From Bacteroidales bacterium (lineage in GTDB: Bacteria; Bacteroidota; Bacteroidia; Bacteroidales; P3): a stretch of DNA of 45,882 nt. Below, piece by piece: positions 33,799-42,312 of this stretch. The stretch lies in contig JAFXMW010000072.1 of the NCBI GenBank assembly GCA_017530105.1, positions 1-45,882 on the forward strand, read 5' to 3'. The notes under the pieces were generated by a model. That model was not told the DNA's origin. It searched no databases and saw only the letters and a list, made by a program, of their open reading frames with translations. Each line of letters opens with the position of its first letter. The stretch's first letter is position 1. The position numbers and the translations under genes were made by a program.

Positions 33799-33879
33799 CT
33801 ATTTTTTTTCACGCACTAAACTATTTTCATATGTTTATTTTTCTCAATCATTCTGGCAGTGCACCAGATACACTATGTT

Positions 33880-35313
33880 CTACTCCACCACAAGTTTTTT
33901 TGTCACCCTGCCGGCGGCAGTGTGCACCACCAGCAAATAGGTACCCTTTGCCCAGTCCCGGACGGCAAAGCCCGAGACACCCTCTTGCATCCTGTACTGC
34001 AGCACCCCGTCCATACCGTATACATCCACACCTGTCACCCTCAATGGGCAGAGCAAATCCACCCACTCCGTGGCGGGATTGGGTCGGAGTGTCACCTGTG
34101 ACGCCACATCACCCGTTTCGTCAACAGATATATCAAACGGTGACAAAAACCATTCAAAGCCCTCGCTCCAATCGCTATAGCGTATGGTGTCCAACTCGCT
34201 GCAAACCGTGCGCACGTATGCCACCATTGGCACCCCTCCGGTGTCCTCATATTGCCACCGGTTCACCGTGCAGTCCACCACCGTGCCACTTTCGGGCGGT
34301 GTCCCTTGTGGACCATAGGAAAGCTGCCACTCTTCATGCGTGCCGTCGTGGTCCCACTGCAGCATGATTGTGTTGCCGAAACGGCTCAACATCCTCACCC
34401 TGTACACAGGCGTACAGGCCGGGGTGTCCACTATCCACGTGGTGTCGTAGGTTGCTATAAGGGGAACAATCATCCAAAACAGGCGCTGCTCATGATACCC
34501 CCACTCACCTAACCTAAGTCCAAGCGGACTGCACATCCAATTCTCTGTCTGCCTATTAAGCCTCACCTTCTTTTTAAAGAAAGGCATCCAGCAGGTGGAG
34601 TCGAAATGGATTTCCATCATATTGGTTCCAAAAAAACCGTATTGAGGATATAGCAGCTCTGGCAGAGGCTCATCAATATGATTCACATATCGATCAACCC
34701 ACCAATCGTAATAAAAATCACGATTATCGGAAGCACCCACGTAAAACGAATCCGCCACCCTAACGGGTTTGTCAAAATAGAAATTCCAACAATAATAACC
34801 GTTTCTGTTAAAAGTGTCATTCATGGAATCAAGACAACTATAATAAACATTAGTAATACGAGGTTGGTAAACCCAGCCAATTAAGGCATTGGTATCGGTA
34901 TTGTCGAAAACAACTGCCTCCATCAACTGGAAAGTGTCTGGCGTTGCTTCATAAAGGAACAACGTATCCGGTGGGAACATCGGAGTGGTAAACCGATTAC
35001 CCGTAGAACCAAATAAATGCCCCCACACAGCTATCCCATATACATCGACATCCCTCTCCACATAATTGTACTGGAGCAAGTCGCCTGTAAAATCCACGTA
35101 CCCCCATGATGGATGGTTTGGATTGGTAACCGACAAATTGCGACTCGATGACAGCAAAGGGTGGTGAGGGTCGGAATTCACCCATTCCATATAGTCGAAT
35201 TCGTAGTATGGGGTTATCACCGTATCGACAATGAAAGACTTGGCCGGTGCCTGTGACATGACAACAACCGGAAAAAACAAAATAAGCGAAATAATAAGTA
35301 TACTTTTCTTCAT
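33880..35313 (-). CDS. T9SS cargo protein, copy B
   Basis: The protein has 477 residues and is the paralog of 29572-31005. Its signal peptide differs (MKKSILIISLILFFPVVVMS), but the N-terminal body, fibronectin-like segment and sorting domain (TLRPNPATEWVDLL, KGTYLLVVHTAAGR) are nearly the same. Differences cluster in the signal peptide, around residues 58-70 (SSSRNLSVTNPNHPSWGYV) and 205-275 (FYYDWWVDRYVNH, LLYPQYGFFGTNMMEIHF). Nothing catalytic is visible. It follows the 468-residue gene by 2 bases. Confidence 0.85.
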   Translation of the reverse strand: MKKSILIISLILFFPVVVMSQAPAKSFIVDTVITPYYEFDYMEWVNSDPHHPLLSSSRNLSVTNPNHPSWGYVDFTGDLLQYNYVERDVDVYGIAVWGHLFGSTGNRFTTPMFPPDTLFLYEATPDTFQLMEAVVFDNTDTNALIGWVYQPRITNVYYSCLDSMNDTFNRNGYYCWNFYFDKPVRVADSFYVGASDNRDFYYDWWVDRYVNHIDEPLPELLYPQYGFFGTNMMEIHFDSTCWMPFFKKKVRLNRQTENWMCSPLGLRLGEWGYHEQRLFWMIVPLIATYDTTWIVDTPACTPVYRVRMLSRFGNTIMLQWDHDGTHEEWQLSYGPQGTPPESGTVVDCTVNRWQYEDTGGVPMVAYVRTVCSELDTIRYSDWSEGFEWFLSPFDISVDETGDVASQVTLRPNPATEWVDLLCPLRVTGVDVYGMDGVLQYRMQEGVSGFAVRDWAKGTYLLVVHTAAGRVTKKLVVE

Positions 35314-35315
35314 AG

Positions 35316-36722
35316 CTATTCGGCATAAGGGGTTTGACGACTACAGGTATTGTTCAACATGCTTTCCACTGCCACAAACGGAATAACGATATCTGAGACA
35401 ACAGGTACAACCGTACACTGGTATCTTGAAACACGATACATTGAAGGAGTAGAGGGAGTAAACTTGGGCAATATTTCCCGTTGCCCGCAGGAAGAGGGTG
35501 CCGGTATCAACTCTTCCGATACCACCAACTGCCCCACAGCATTCATCTGACCCGACAAGACATATCCATCGTTCCTGCTCATATCCAAAGAATATTCGCT
35601 GTAGTGATACGGCAAAAACCTTATCTGATGCGGCCCGGAATTGAAGTTCAGCATGTCGAACAAATAGACATGCGAACCGAAACCTGGTGTCGACTGGGCA
35701 GGGCAGTCGTTCAAAGCCATCAGTGTGTGGTAGTAACTGCAGTACTTCACATCGCGCATCTTCCAATTGCTCAGATACCCGCTCGATATCGACACATCAA
35801 GGCTTCCCGTCAGCGACGGCGCCCCGCCAGACACACTATATTTCTTTACCACCATGATGCTATTGCCAACCAAATTAGGCTTGGTGTGATATACCACGGC
35901 AAAATTATCCCCATCCAGCGCCGAGACCATTGGGTTACCCATCAAAACGTGGTCGTTGTGGCAATATCTGTCTGTCGTGTATGAATAATACTTGCATCTG
36001 GCGAAATCGTGGGTCTTGTCAAACACCTGCAATCTGAGTGTGGAGGAATCTGTCGCCTTGGCCGCTATCACGATGTAGTTCTCCATTGTATCGATATCGG
36101 TATATTCCTCCATGCCATACTTGTTGTAATGATATTCAAATATATTTCCAGACACTGGTGGAATAGCCGCGCTGCCGTACCCCACCCGGTTAAACAAAAC
36201 AGTCTCACCATCCGAATCCAGGATAACATTGTCAGCGATAAAGGCAACTTCCGAAACCCCTCCTTTGACAATGGCTATACGCTTGACATCGGTAATACGG
36301 TTAAAGTAATCAACCGCACAGCAGCCATCATCCGTCCAGGTGTTTGAGAACGAACAGACATGGAAAGAGCCTGAACCTGCCTCCAAATCCAAGATATCGA
36401 CACAAGCCAGCAAACCCACTTTCTGCGAACCTGACATGTTGGAACCTCCGGCAATCACCTTGTTCCCGTCAATGCGGAAATCGTTTATCGTCGCTCCCGA
36501 CGGCAAAGTCGCGGTTTTTACCATTCCCGACGCAAAGTCAACCAACGAAACCGTTGCCGGGTTGCTCCCTTGACGCGAATAAACCACATACTTCTGCGCC
36601 TTCCACCACCGCACTATCGACGTGTCCGTAGCCACGGCCGGTGCCTCACAAATAAAGCTCTGTCCCCACAGGCTGCCGACTCCTGCAACAAGAAATATTA
36701 ATATAAACAATCTGTTTTTCAT
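35316..36722 (-). CDS. Secreted protein of unknown function, copy B
   Basis: The protein has 468 residues and is the paralog of 31008-32414, with the same signal peptide (MKNRLFILIFLVAGVGSLWGQ) and the same propeller-like strand pattern. It diverges most around residues 70-190 (SGMVKTATLPSG, AGSGSFHVCSFSNTWTDDGC) and agrees closely in the middle (NKYGMEEYTDIDTMENYIV). Its own promoter at 36770-36800 is intact, so this copy is the one likely expressed from the native signal. Confidence 0.75.
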   Translation of the reverse strand: MKNRLFILIFLVAGVGSLWGQSFICEAPAVATDTSIVRWWKAQKYVVYSRQGSNPATVSLVDFASGMVKTATLPSGATINDFRIDGNKVIAGGSNMSGSQKVGLLACVDILDLEAGSGSFHVCSFSNTWTDDGCCAVDYFNRITDVKRIAIVKGGVSEVAFIADNVILDSDGETVLFNRVGYGSAAIPPVSGNIFEYHYNKYGMEEYTDIDTMENYIVIAAKATDSSTLRLQVFDKTHDFARCKYYSYTTDRYCHNDHVLMGNPMVSALDGDNFAVVYHTKPNLVGNSIMVVKKYSVSGGAPSLTGSLDVSISSGYLSNWKMRDVKYCSYYHTLMALNDCPAQSTPGFGSHVYLFDMLNFNSGPHQIRFLPYHYSEYSLDMSRNDGYVLSGQMNAVGQLVVSEELIPAPSSCGQREILPKFTPSTPSMYRVSRYQCTVVPVVSDIVIPFVAVESMLNNTCSRQTPYAE

Positions 36723-36769
36723 AGAGATAGGACTTTAAATTAATATCATCGAACATTCTTTTTGTCCTG

Positions 36770-36800
36770 CAAATATACTTTTTTTTTTTCACATACCAAG
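36770..36800 (-). promoter_or_regulatory. Promoter of cassette copy B
   Basis: On the minus strand, CTTG (36797-36800), a 19-base spacer and TATATTTG (36770-36777) fit the consensus. The leader is about 45 bases. Confidence 0.7.
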
Positions 36801-36927
36801 AAAAAAAAGTCTTGGAACCATACAACGCCCTCATTCTGATAGCAATCAACGCTTTACACCTTAACGGCACCACCTGCCTTACATCTACGACAAAAGAAGA
36901 ACCGCCACCCCTACCCTCGCTAATTAC

Positions 36928-36997
36928 CCCTCAGTTCTCCCATATTTCTCCCATATTTCTCCCATGCAGGATGGGAGAAATATGGGAGAACTGAGGG
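36928..36997. repeat. 27-bp perfect inverted repeat with internal CCCATATTTCT repeats
   Basis: Bases 36928-36954 pair perfectly with 36971-36997 around a 16-base loop. The left arm contains TTCTCCCATA followed by TTTCTCCCATA, repeated once more in the loop. It lies between the GH2 gene and the copy B promoter. No T-run follows on either strand. Apart from this hairpin, the 36801-37031 stretch holds nothing I can name. Confidence 0.85.
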
Positions 36998-37031
36998 TGA
37001 AGAAACGGTGAAGGAGCGAAGGAACCGCTGT

Positions 37032-39128
37032 TTATCGGCTCAGCACCTGGTTGAGGCACTTGAGGGTAATCTTGACTCGCGACAAGTCGGCCTTGGGGTC
37101 GGCAGGGATGAAACGCAGTGTGGCAGTGGAACCTGCAGTGAGGTCGAAATAGTTATTGTCGAAACGTCCGTCGACATGGGGTTCGGTCTGAAGCATCACG
37201 TCGCGGAGATTGGTCTCTGCCTTGACGGTGGCGGTGAGTTGCCCCTTCTTGTTCAGCGATTGGCTTAACTGATACTTGGCCTTGCGGAGGTGGAGGTTCT
37301 TGGGGTAGGTCTTATAGTATTTCTCCCAGCGTGAGAGGTCGGCGGTATCGGCAAAGAGGTCGCGGGCACGGTAGTGGAGGGCTTTCCAGTTGCCATAGCA
37401 GTCGATGCTGCTCCACGATGCCACGGGCCAGCAGTCGTTCAGTTGCCAATAGAGGGTGCCCATGCAGTGGGGTTGCGCCTTCAGGTGGCAGAAGATGCCG
37501 TAGCCCGTGCCCCAAGCCTGTAGCAACTGGCTGACATAGCAGTAGTCCTCGAGGCTAAGCGAGCGGCTGTCGACGCCATAGTATTGTTGCATGGCTTTGT
37601 CGATTATCTCCCTTCCACGGCCGTGCTTTTGGTGGTTGCGCATGGTGGGCGAGTCGATGGTGCGCTGGTCTTCGGGGCAGAAACGGCACACTGTGCTGTA
37701 GTCGGGGTAGCTCTGGAATCCGTATTCGGACATAAAGCGGCCCGTTTTCTCCTTGTACATCTCAAAAGGCTGCTCCCCCCACCATACGCCCCAATAGTGG
37801 CTGTCGCCATGGGTTACGCACTCGGGATGCCCCCAGCCGAAGAGCGGCGAGGTGGTGATGTAAGGACGATGCAACGGGTCGTGTTGCTTGACGGCTTGGG
37901 CCAGGATGCCGTTCTCGCCGAAGAGGGTGTCGATGCCGTGCTTCAATATGTCGCACTGCTCGGGAGTCCATTGGTACTGTGATTGCCAGCCCCAATCTTC
38001 CCAGCCGTTCTTCACCTCGTTGTTGCCACACCACAGCACCACACAGGGATGCTTCGAGATGCGGCGCACCTGCTGCACGGCCTCTTCTTTGACGTTGGCG
38101 AGGAACGCGCTGTCGGAGGGATAGAGGGCACAACTGAAGTTGAAATCGACCCACACCATTAGACCCAGCGAGTCGCAGAGGTCGAAGAAATAGTCAGGTT
38201 CGTAGATTCCACCACCCCACACGCGTAGCATGTTGAAGTTGGCCTCCTTGGCGGAGGTGAGCAGGTGGCGGTAACGGGCACGGTTGGCGCTGTCGAGCAC
38301 GGGGAAAGAATGGACGGGAATCCAGTTGGCACCCTTCACAAAGAGGGGCTTGCCGTTACGATAAAAGGTGAAGCTTTGACCAATGGAGTCCTGCTCCTGC
38401 TTCAGCGTTACGCCCCACGACTTGGGATTTGTCTCCGGCTCTTCGGGCAGGTCACCGTTGTAGCACTCCAGCCTTGCACTGCCGAGGACGCCCACGGTGC
38501 TGAGCTTTGGACCCCAGTCCCACCCCAGCATGTAGGGGGCCATACGGCTCATGGCGCGGTGGTCGGGCAGGTCGTAGTCCATGTCGGGCCATGGGTAGCC
38601 GTCCTCTTCACTTACTTCGGTGGCAAAGTGGTTCTCGTTGTTCTGCTCGATGGGGTAGAACCTTATCTCCAGCACAGCCTCATCGCCGAGGTCGGGCAAC
38701 TCCTTGTTGTCGAGCAAGACATCAAAGAGGCACACCCTATATTCGCGGAACATGTTATCGATGGTCATCACCCGTGTTTGGAATTTGGTGCCGAACGACT
38801 CGCCACTGAGCCACACATCGCAATAGGTGGCCCCGTTGAGCACGAGGTCGCAGTGTTCAAAGCCCTCCCACATGTCGCGGGTGATGATGGTGCGGTATTT
38901 CCATGCCTGCTTGCCAACCCATTGCACGGAGTCCTCGTTGGTGGCGTAGAAAGGGTCGGGAATGAGGCCGTGAGCCATGAGGTCGGTATGGATGCAGCCA
39001 GGCACCTTGGCGGAGTACCATTGGTCGTTATACTCAAACTCCCAGTCGGTGAGTTCGGTTTTGTCCATATCGCTGTTGCATCCTGCAACAAGCAAGAGTG
39101 CAATCAACACGGGTATTATTCTTTTCAT
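37032..39128 (-). CDS. GH2 beta-mannosidase-like lipoprotein, lacking one beta-sandwich
   Basis: The protein has 698 residues. A lipoprotein signal ends in LLLVAGC (Cys17). The sugar-binding domain (about 25-220, with [20 protein letters not shown]) and the TIM barrel follow. The barrel includes [41 protein letters not shown] (acid/base Glu371) and SEYGFQSYP (nucleophile Glu468). Relatives have an immunoglobulin-like domain of about 100 residues between the two. Here only a short linker ([19 protein letters not shown]) remains and the total is about 150 residues short. Substrates would be beta-mannosides from plant or yeast glycans. ATG at 39128 is preferred to a TTG 9 bases upstream. Confidence 0.88.
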   Translation of the reverse strand: MKRIIPVLIALLLVAGCNSDMDKTELTDWEFEYNDQWYSAKVPGCIHTDLMAHGLIPDPFYATNEDSVQWVGKQAWKYRTIITRDMWEGFEHCDLVLNGATYCDVWLSGESFGTKFQTRVMTIDNMFREYRVCLFDVLLDNKELPDLGDEAVLEIRFYPIEQNNENHFATEVSEEDGYPWPDMDYDLPDHRAMSRMAPYMLGWDWGPKLSTVGVLGSARLECYNGDLPEEPETNPKSWGVTLKQEQDSIGQSFTFYRNGKPLFVKGANWIPVHSFPVLDSANRARYRHLLTSAKEANFNMLRVWGGGIYEPDYFFDLCDSLGLMVWVDFNFSCALYPSDSAFLANVKEEAVQQVRRISKHPCVVLWCGNNEVKNGWEDWGWQSQYQWTPEQCDILKHGIDTLFGENGILAQAVKQHDPLHRPYITTSPLFGWGHPECVTHGDSHYWGVWWGEQPFEMYKEKTGRFMSEYGFQSYPDYSTVCRFCPEDQRTIDSPTMRNHQKHGRGREIIDKAMQQYYGVDSRSLSLEDYCYVSQLLQAWGTGYGIFCHLKAQPHCMGTLYWQLNDCWPVASWSSIDCYGNWKALHYRARDLFADTADLSRWEKYYKTYPKNLHLRKAKYQLSQSLNKKGQLTATVKAETNLRDVMLQTEPHVDGRFDNNYFDLTAGSTATLRFIPADPKADLSRVKITLKCLNQVLSR

Positions 39129-39177
39129 GGGTAACAATACGTTTAATATTCAAAAATATTGGTATTCAATTTCTTTC

Positions 39178-39215
39178 TTTTTAACATGAATTACCGTGAA
39201 TTATCATTAATTATC
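39178..39215 (-). repeat. Left inverted repeat of the GxxExxY cassette
   Basis: Read on the minus strand, GATAATTAATGATAATTCA is followed by CGGTAATTCATGTTAAAAA. It ends 2 bases from the GxxExxY stop codon and mirrors the repeat at 39677-39714. Confidence 0.6.
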
Positions 39216-39217
39216 GT

Positions 39218-39673
39218 TTATTCAAATGTCCTCGGAATAAAAGGGTAATCATATACAGGTTTCATATTCTTATTGAGCAGCACACATTCGTTTTCGACCA
39301 CGTCATAAGCATAACGTTCCCCTTGCAGGCTTGGTTGTCCAAAGTTGACAAGTAAGCCGACAGGCATACGGACCAAACGCAAATAATTGAAAAGTTGTGT
39401 CCGGTGCGCTGAGGTCAAATCACTTACAGATTTTAGTTCTACCACAACGTCACCTACCACTAAATCCATCTGATAATATTTCTCTAACCGATGATGTTTG
39501 TAGAATACAGGCAAATGCTTTTCCCTTTCAGAAGCTATTCCCCTATCAAGTAGTTCTAACTGTAGTGCTTCACTATATACAGGTTCTAATAAACCATATC
39601 CCAATACATCATGAACTTCCATCGCTGCACCGATGATTTCATATACCACGTCCTTATAACGCTGAACATCCAT
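39218..39673 (-). CDS. GxxExxY protein
   Basis: The protein has 151 residues. The name-giving motif is GYGLLEPVY (about 25-33), with the N-terminal DVVYEIIGAAMEVHDVLG before it. The core DLVVGDVVVELKSV carries the E-x-K of a PD-(D/E)XK-like nuclease fold, and a later RMPVGLLVNFGQ is also typical. The role of the family is not established. The gene is fitted tightly between two inverted repeats (39178-39215 and 39677-39714), suggesting that it moves as a small cassette. Confidence 0.88.
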   Translation of the reverse strand: MDVQRYKDVVYEIIGAAMEVHDVLGYGLLEPVYSEALQLELLDRGIASEREKHLPVFYKHHRLEKYYQMDLVVGDVVVELKSVSDLTSAHRTQLFNYLRLVRMPVGLLVNFGQPSLQGERYAYDVVENECVLLNKNMKPVYDYPFIPRTFE

Positions 39674-39676
39674 CTC

Positions 39677-39714
39677 TTAATTAATGGTTATTATATGGTA
39701 ATTTATGTTTAAAT
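39677..39714 (+). repeat. Right inverted repeat of the GxxExxY cassette
   Basis: Read on the plus strand, TTAATTAATGGTTATTATAT is followed by GGTAATTTATGTTTAAAT. It matches the reverse complement of 39178-39215 at most positions and begins 3 bases after the GxxExxY start codon's outer edge. Confidence 0.6.
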
Positions 39715-39725
39715 CTATTTTTAAA

Positions 39726-40103
39726 TCATTCAGTTTTCATGAAAGCAAAGAAGACGGCAAGGACGATGAGGCCGAAGGCTACGAGGTGGTTCCAGCGGAT
39801 GGGCTCGCCTTTGAAGACGGTGGCTACAATGACGGTGAACACTACGAGCGAGACGCACTCTTGTATGACCTTGAGTTGCATGAGGGAGAAGGGTCCTCCG
39901 GTGATTTGGGAGCCGATGCGGTTGGCAGGAATCATAAAGGTGTATTCGAAGAAGGCCATGCCCCACGAGAGGACAATAATGCCTATCAACGGCCAGTCTT
40001 TGATGAGGTTCATCTGCTGCAGTTTGAGGTTGCCGTACCAAGCAAACGTCATGAAGACGTTGGAGCAGACGAGCATGAGTATGGTGATTAATCCTTTTGG
40101 CAT
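39726..40103 (-). CDS. DMT-family membrane protein (DUF486)
   Basis: The protein has 125 residues with four transmembrane helices. LMLVCSNVFMTFAWYGNLK, VLSWGMAFFEYTFMIPANRIG and QLKVIQECVSLVVFTVI are the DUF486 signature. These proteins resemble half-size drug/metabolite transporters and probably work as dimers. The transported compound is unknown. The ATG lies 16 bases inside the end of cinA, so the two are translationally coupled. Confidence 0.93.
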   Translation of the reverse strand: MPKGLITILMLVCSNVFMTFAWYGNLKLQQMNLIKDWPLIGIIVLSWGMAFFEYTFMIPANRIGSQITGGPFSLMQLKVIQECVSLVVFTVIVATVFKGEPIRWNHLVAFGLIVLAVFFAFMKTE

Positions 40104-41332
40104 AACAGGCGTATTAACATTGCGTAGGCTTGGTTTACAGTGCGGTCGATGGTCTGCTGGCGGCGGTCGCCGTAGTGCATGAGTTGGGTGACGGTGGCGG
40201 TGCGGGAGCAGACGGCTATCCAGACGGTGCCGACAGGTTTGTCGGGAGTGCCGCCTGTGGGGCCGGCGATGCCGGTGGTGGCTATGGCATAGTCGCTGTC
40301 GAGACGGAAGCGGACGCCCTCGACCATCTCGCGGACGGTCTCTTCACTGACGGCTCCGTGTGCCGCAAGGGTTTCGTGCCGGACACCGAGGGCACATTCT
40401 TTCACCTCGTTGCTGTAGGCCACGATGCCGCCCTTGTAGTAGGACGAGGCTCCGGCCAGGGCGGTGAGACGGCTGGCAATGGTGCCTCCGGTGCAACTCT
40501 CGGCAGTGGCAAGGGTACACCCTGTGGCAGTCAGTTTTTGGGCAACCAGTTCGGGAAGGGTCTCGCAATCCTCACCAACGATGTATTTCCCCGCAAGGGG
40601 GTACAACCCGGCAACGGCTTTGTTGACGGCCTCCTGCAGCAGGGCGACATCGTTGCCACGGGCTGTGAGGCGCAGTTTTACCATGCCGGCCACAGGGAGA
40701 TAGGCAAGCCTGATGAAGGGGGGCAGCGCCAGTTCCCACGGCTCGATGAGGTCGGAAAGGAACGACTCGCCAATGCCTTGGACGAGGATGTTCTTGTTGA
40801 GTATGGCGCCCATGCTGAAATGCTGTTGCAGACGGGGCAGCACACGGTTGTTCATCAGCCATTCCATTTCGAAAGGCACACCCGCCATGGAGACGAGGAC
40901 ACGGCCGTCGCGCTCGAACCACATGCAGGGGGCAGTACCCAGATCGTTGTTGAGTACTTGGCAGCAACGGGGAACCCATGCCTGACGGCGGTTGACTTCG
41001 GTCAACTCATAGCCTCTGGCCTTGAAAATGCGCTTCACATTGTCGAGAGCCTCGGCGTTTTCGTACAACTCACTGCCGAAATATTCACAGAGCAGATGCT
41101 TGGTGATGTCGTCTTTGGTGGGTCCAAGTCCACCGGTTACCAAAACGGCATCGGTTTGGTGCATGGCGGAATCGACAACATTCCAGATATCCTCGCGGTT
41201 GTCGCCCACCACCACGGTGCGGACAACATCCATGCCGATAGCGGTCAACAAACGGCACATTGTGGAGGCGTTGGTGTTGACTACCTGCCCGATAAGCAGT
41301 TCATCACCTATGTTGATAATCGTTGCTTTCAT
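40088..41332 (-). CDS. cinA: CinA family protein (NMN deamidase-related)
   Basis: The protein has 414 residues. The N-terminal domain is MoaB/MogA-like (IINIGDELLIGQVVNTNAS, VLVTGGLGPTKDDITKH). The C-terminal domain (about 250-414) is the CinA deamidase fold with LATAESCTGGTIASRLTAL, GGIVAYSNEVKE and IATTGIAGPTGGTPDKPVGTVWIA. The C-terminal domain converts NMN to nicotinate mononucleotide in several bacteria, and the N-terminal domain of some members has pyrophosphatase activity on ADP-ribose-like compounds. ATG at 41332 lies just after the -7 box at 41337-41344, so the mRNA is leaderless or nearly so. A longer frame upstream cannot be transcribed from that promoter. Confidence 0.92.
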   Translation of the reverse strand: MKATIINIGDELLIGQVVNTNASTMCRLLTAIGMDVVRTVVVGDNREDIWNVVDSAMHQTDAVLVTGGLGPTKDDITKHLLCEYFGSELYENAEALDNVKRIFKARGYELTEVNRRQAWVPRCCQVLNNDLGTAPCMWFERDGRVLVSMAGVPFEMEWLMNNRVLPRLQQHFSMGAILNKNILVQGIGESFLSDLIEPWELALPPFIRLAYLPVAGMVKLRLTARGNDVALLQEAVNKAVAGLYPLAGKYIVGEDCETLPELVAQKLTATGCTLATAESCTGGTIASRLTALAGASSYYKGGIVAYSNEVKECALGVRHETLAAHGAVSEETVREMVEGVRFRLDSDYAIATTGIAGPTGGTPDKPVGTVWIAVCSRTATVTQLMHYGDRRQQTIDRTVNQAYAMLIRLLCQKD

Positions 41333-41336
41333 GGTG

Positions 41337-41344
41337 CAAAAGTA
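41337..41344 (-). promoter_or_regulatory. -7 box of cinA, implying a leaderless mRNA
   Basis: The minus strand reads TACTTTTG (TAnnTTTG), ending only 4 bases before the cinA ATG. The expected start site falls on or next to the ATG. Confidence 0.5.
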
Positions 41345-41396
41345 CGAAAAAAAGAGGAAATGAAAAGAATATTTTATATAATTCAAAGAATATTCG

Positions 41397-41404
41397 TATT
41401 TTTG
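41397..41404 (+). promoter_or_regulatory. -7 box of nadC
   Basis: TATTTTTG fits TAnnTTTG, 26 bases before the nadC ATG. The -33 position is T-rich. It is divergent from the cinA promoter, with both boxes inside a 100-base gap. Confidence 0.5.
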
Positions 41405-41430
41405 CAATTTGAACATAATAGTTATTTGAC

Positions 41431-42300
41431 ATGATGACCAGTATTCCAAACATGGACCAATTGATTCAGATGGCGCTGCTCGAAGACGTAGGCGACGGCG
41501 ACCATAGTACCTTGTCGTGCATACCCCCTACCGCCATAAAAACAGCCAAAATGGTGGCCAAACAGGAGGGGATAGTTTGCGGCATGGAGGTGGGTGAACG
41601 GGTGTTTAACTTTGTAAACGACTCGTTTTATCACACACAACAACCCATGACTATTGTGCTGATGAAAAAAGACGGCGACCATGTGGCCAAAGGCAATGTG
41701 CTGATGACCATAGAAGGGTCAGCGGCAGCCATTCTCACAGCCGAACGCACCGCCTTGAACTTCATGCAAAGACTCAGCGGCATCGCCACGCAGACCCACC
41801 ACATGGTGCAGATGCTCGACGGCCTGCACACACGGCTGCTGGACACCCGCAAGACCACGCCCAATATGCGTTTGCTGGAGAAATACGCCGTGAAGTGCGG
41901 CGGCGGCACCAACCACCGTATTGGTCTGTACGACATGATTATGCTCAAGGATAACCATATCGATTTTGCCGGGGGCATCGAGGCCGCAATCGACCGCACC
42001 CACGCTTACCTCAAGGAGAAGGGCAAAGACCTGAAGATAGAGATAGAGATCCGTAATCTCGATGAGCTGGAACAGGTGCTCGCCCACGGCGGCGTGGACC
42101 GTATTATGCTCGACAACTTCGACACCGACACCCTGCGCGAGGCCGTGCGCCGCATTGACGGGAAGTACGAGACCGAGGCCAGCGGAGGCATCACCGAGGA
42201 GACCCTGCGCAGCTATGCCGAGACCGGAGTGGACTTTATTTCTGTCGGTGCCCTCACCCACCATATCAAAAGCATGGACATCTCACTTGTGAAAAAATAA
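41431..42300 (+). CDS. nadC: Nicotinate-nucleotide pyrophosphorylase (carboxylating)
   Basis: The 289-residue enzyme converts quinolinate and PRPP to nicotinate mononucleotide, the last step of de novo NAD precursor synthesis. It contains ALLEDVGDGDHST (about 15-27), ERTALNFMQRLSGIAT, LLDTRKTTPNMRLLEKYAVKCGGGTNHRIGLYD (about 133-165), and the barrel end SGGITEETL and FISVGALTH. Two ATG codons are in a row (41431 and 41434) and either could be used. It is divergent from cinA, whose product makes the same compound from NMN. The yihY gene follows at 12 bases. Confidence 0.95.
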   Translation: MMTSIPNMDQLIQMALLEDVGDGDHSTLSCIPPTAIKTAKMVAKQEGIVCGMEVGERVFNFVNDSFYHTQQPMTIVLMKKDGDHVAKGNVLMTIEGSAAAILTAERTALNFMQRLSGIATQTHHMVQMLDGLHTRLLDTRKTTPNMRLLEKYAVKCGGGTNHRIGLYDMIMLKDNHIDFAGGIEAAIDRTHAYLKEKGKDLKIEIEIRNLDELEQVLAHGGVDRIMLDNFDTDTLREAVRRIDGKYETEASGGITEETLRSYAETGVDFISVGALTHHIKSMDISLVKK

Positions 42301-42312
42301 CCGACCGCTGTA

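Larger units (their letters stand above)
29572..36777 (-). repeat. Tandem duplication of a two-gene secreted-protein cassette
   Basis: Genes 31008-32414 and 29572-31005 (copy A) and genes 35316-36722 and 33880-35313 (copy B) have identical lengths (468 and 477 residues), identical 2-base gaps, and matching upstream leaders (ATAGAGATAGGACTTTA next to the start codons). The unit is about 2.9 kb. Copy A's leader is interrupted by an IS5-family element. Confidence 0.92.

Noticed and set aside
36801-36994. Short plus-strand frame between cassette copy B and the GH2 gene
   Set aside because: It runs into the 27-bp hairpin and has no conserved features.
40130-41434. A 434-codon plus-strand frame opposite cinA
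   Set aside because: It is the shadow of cinA, whose motifs are clear. No promoter or family match supports it.
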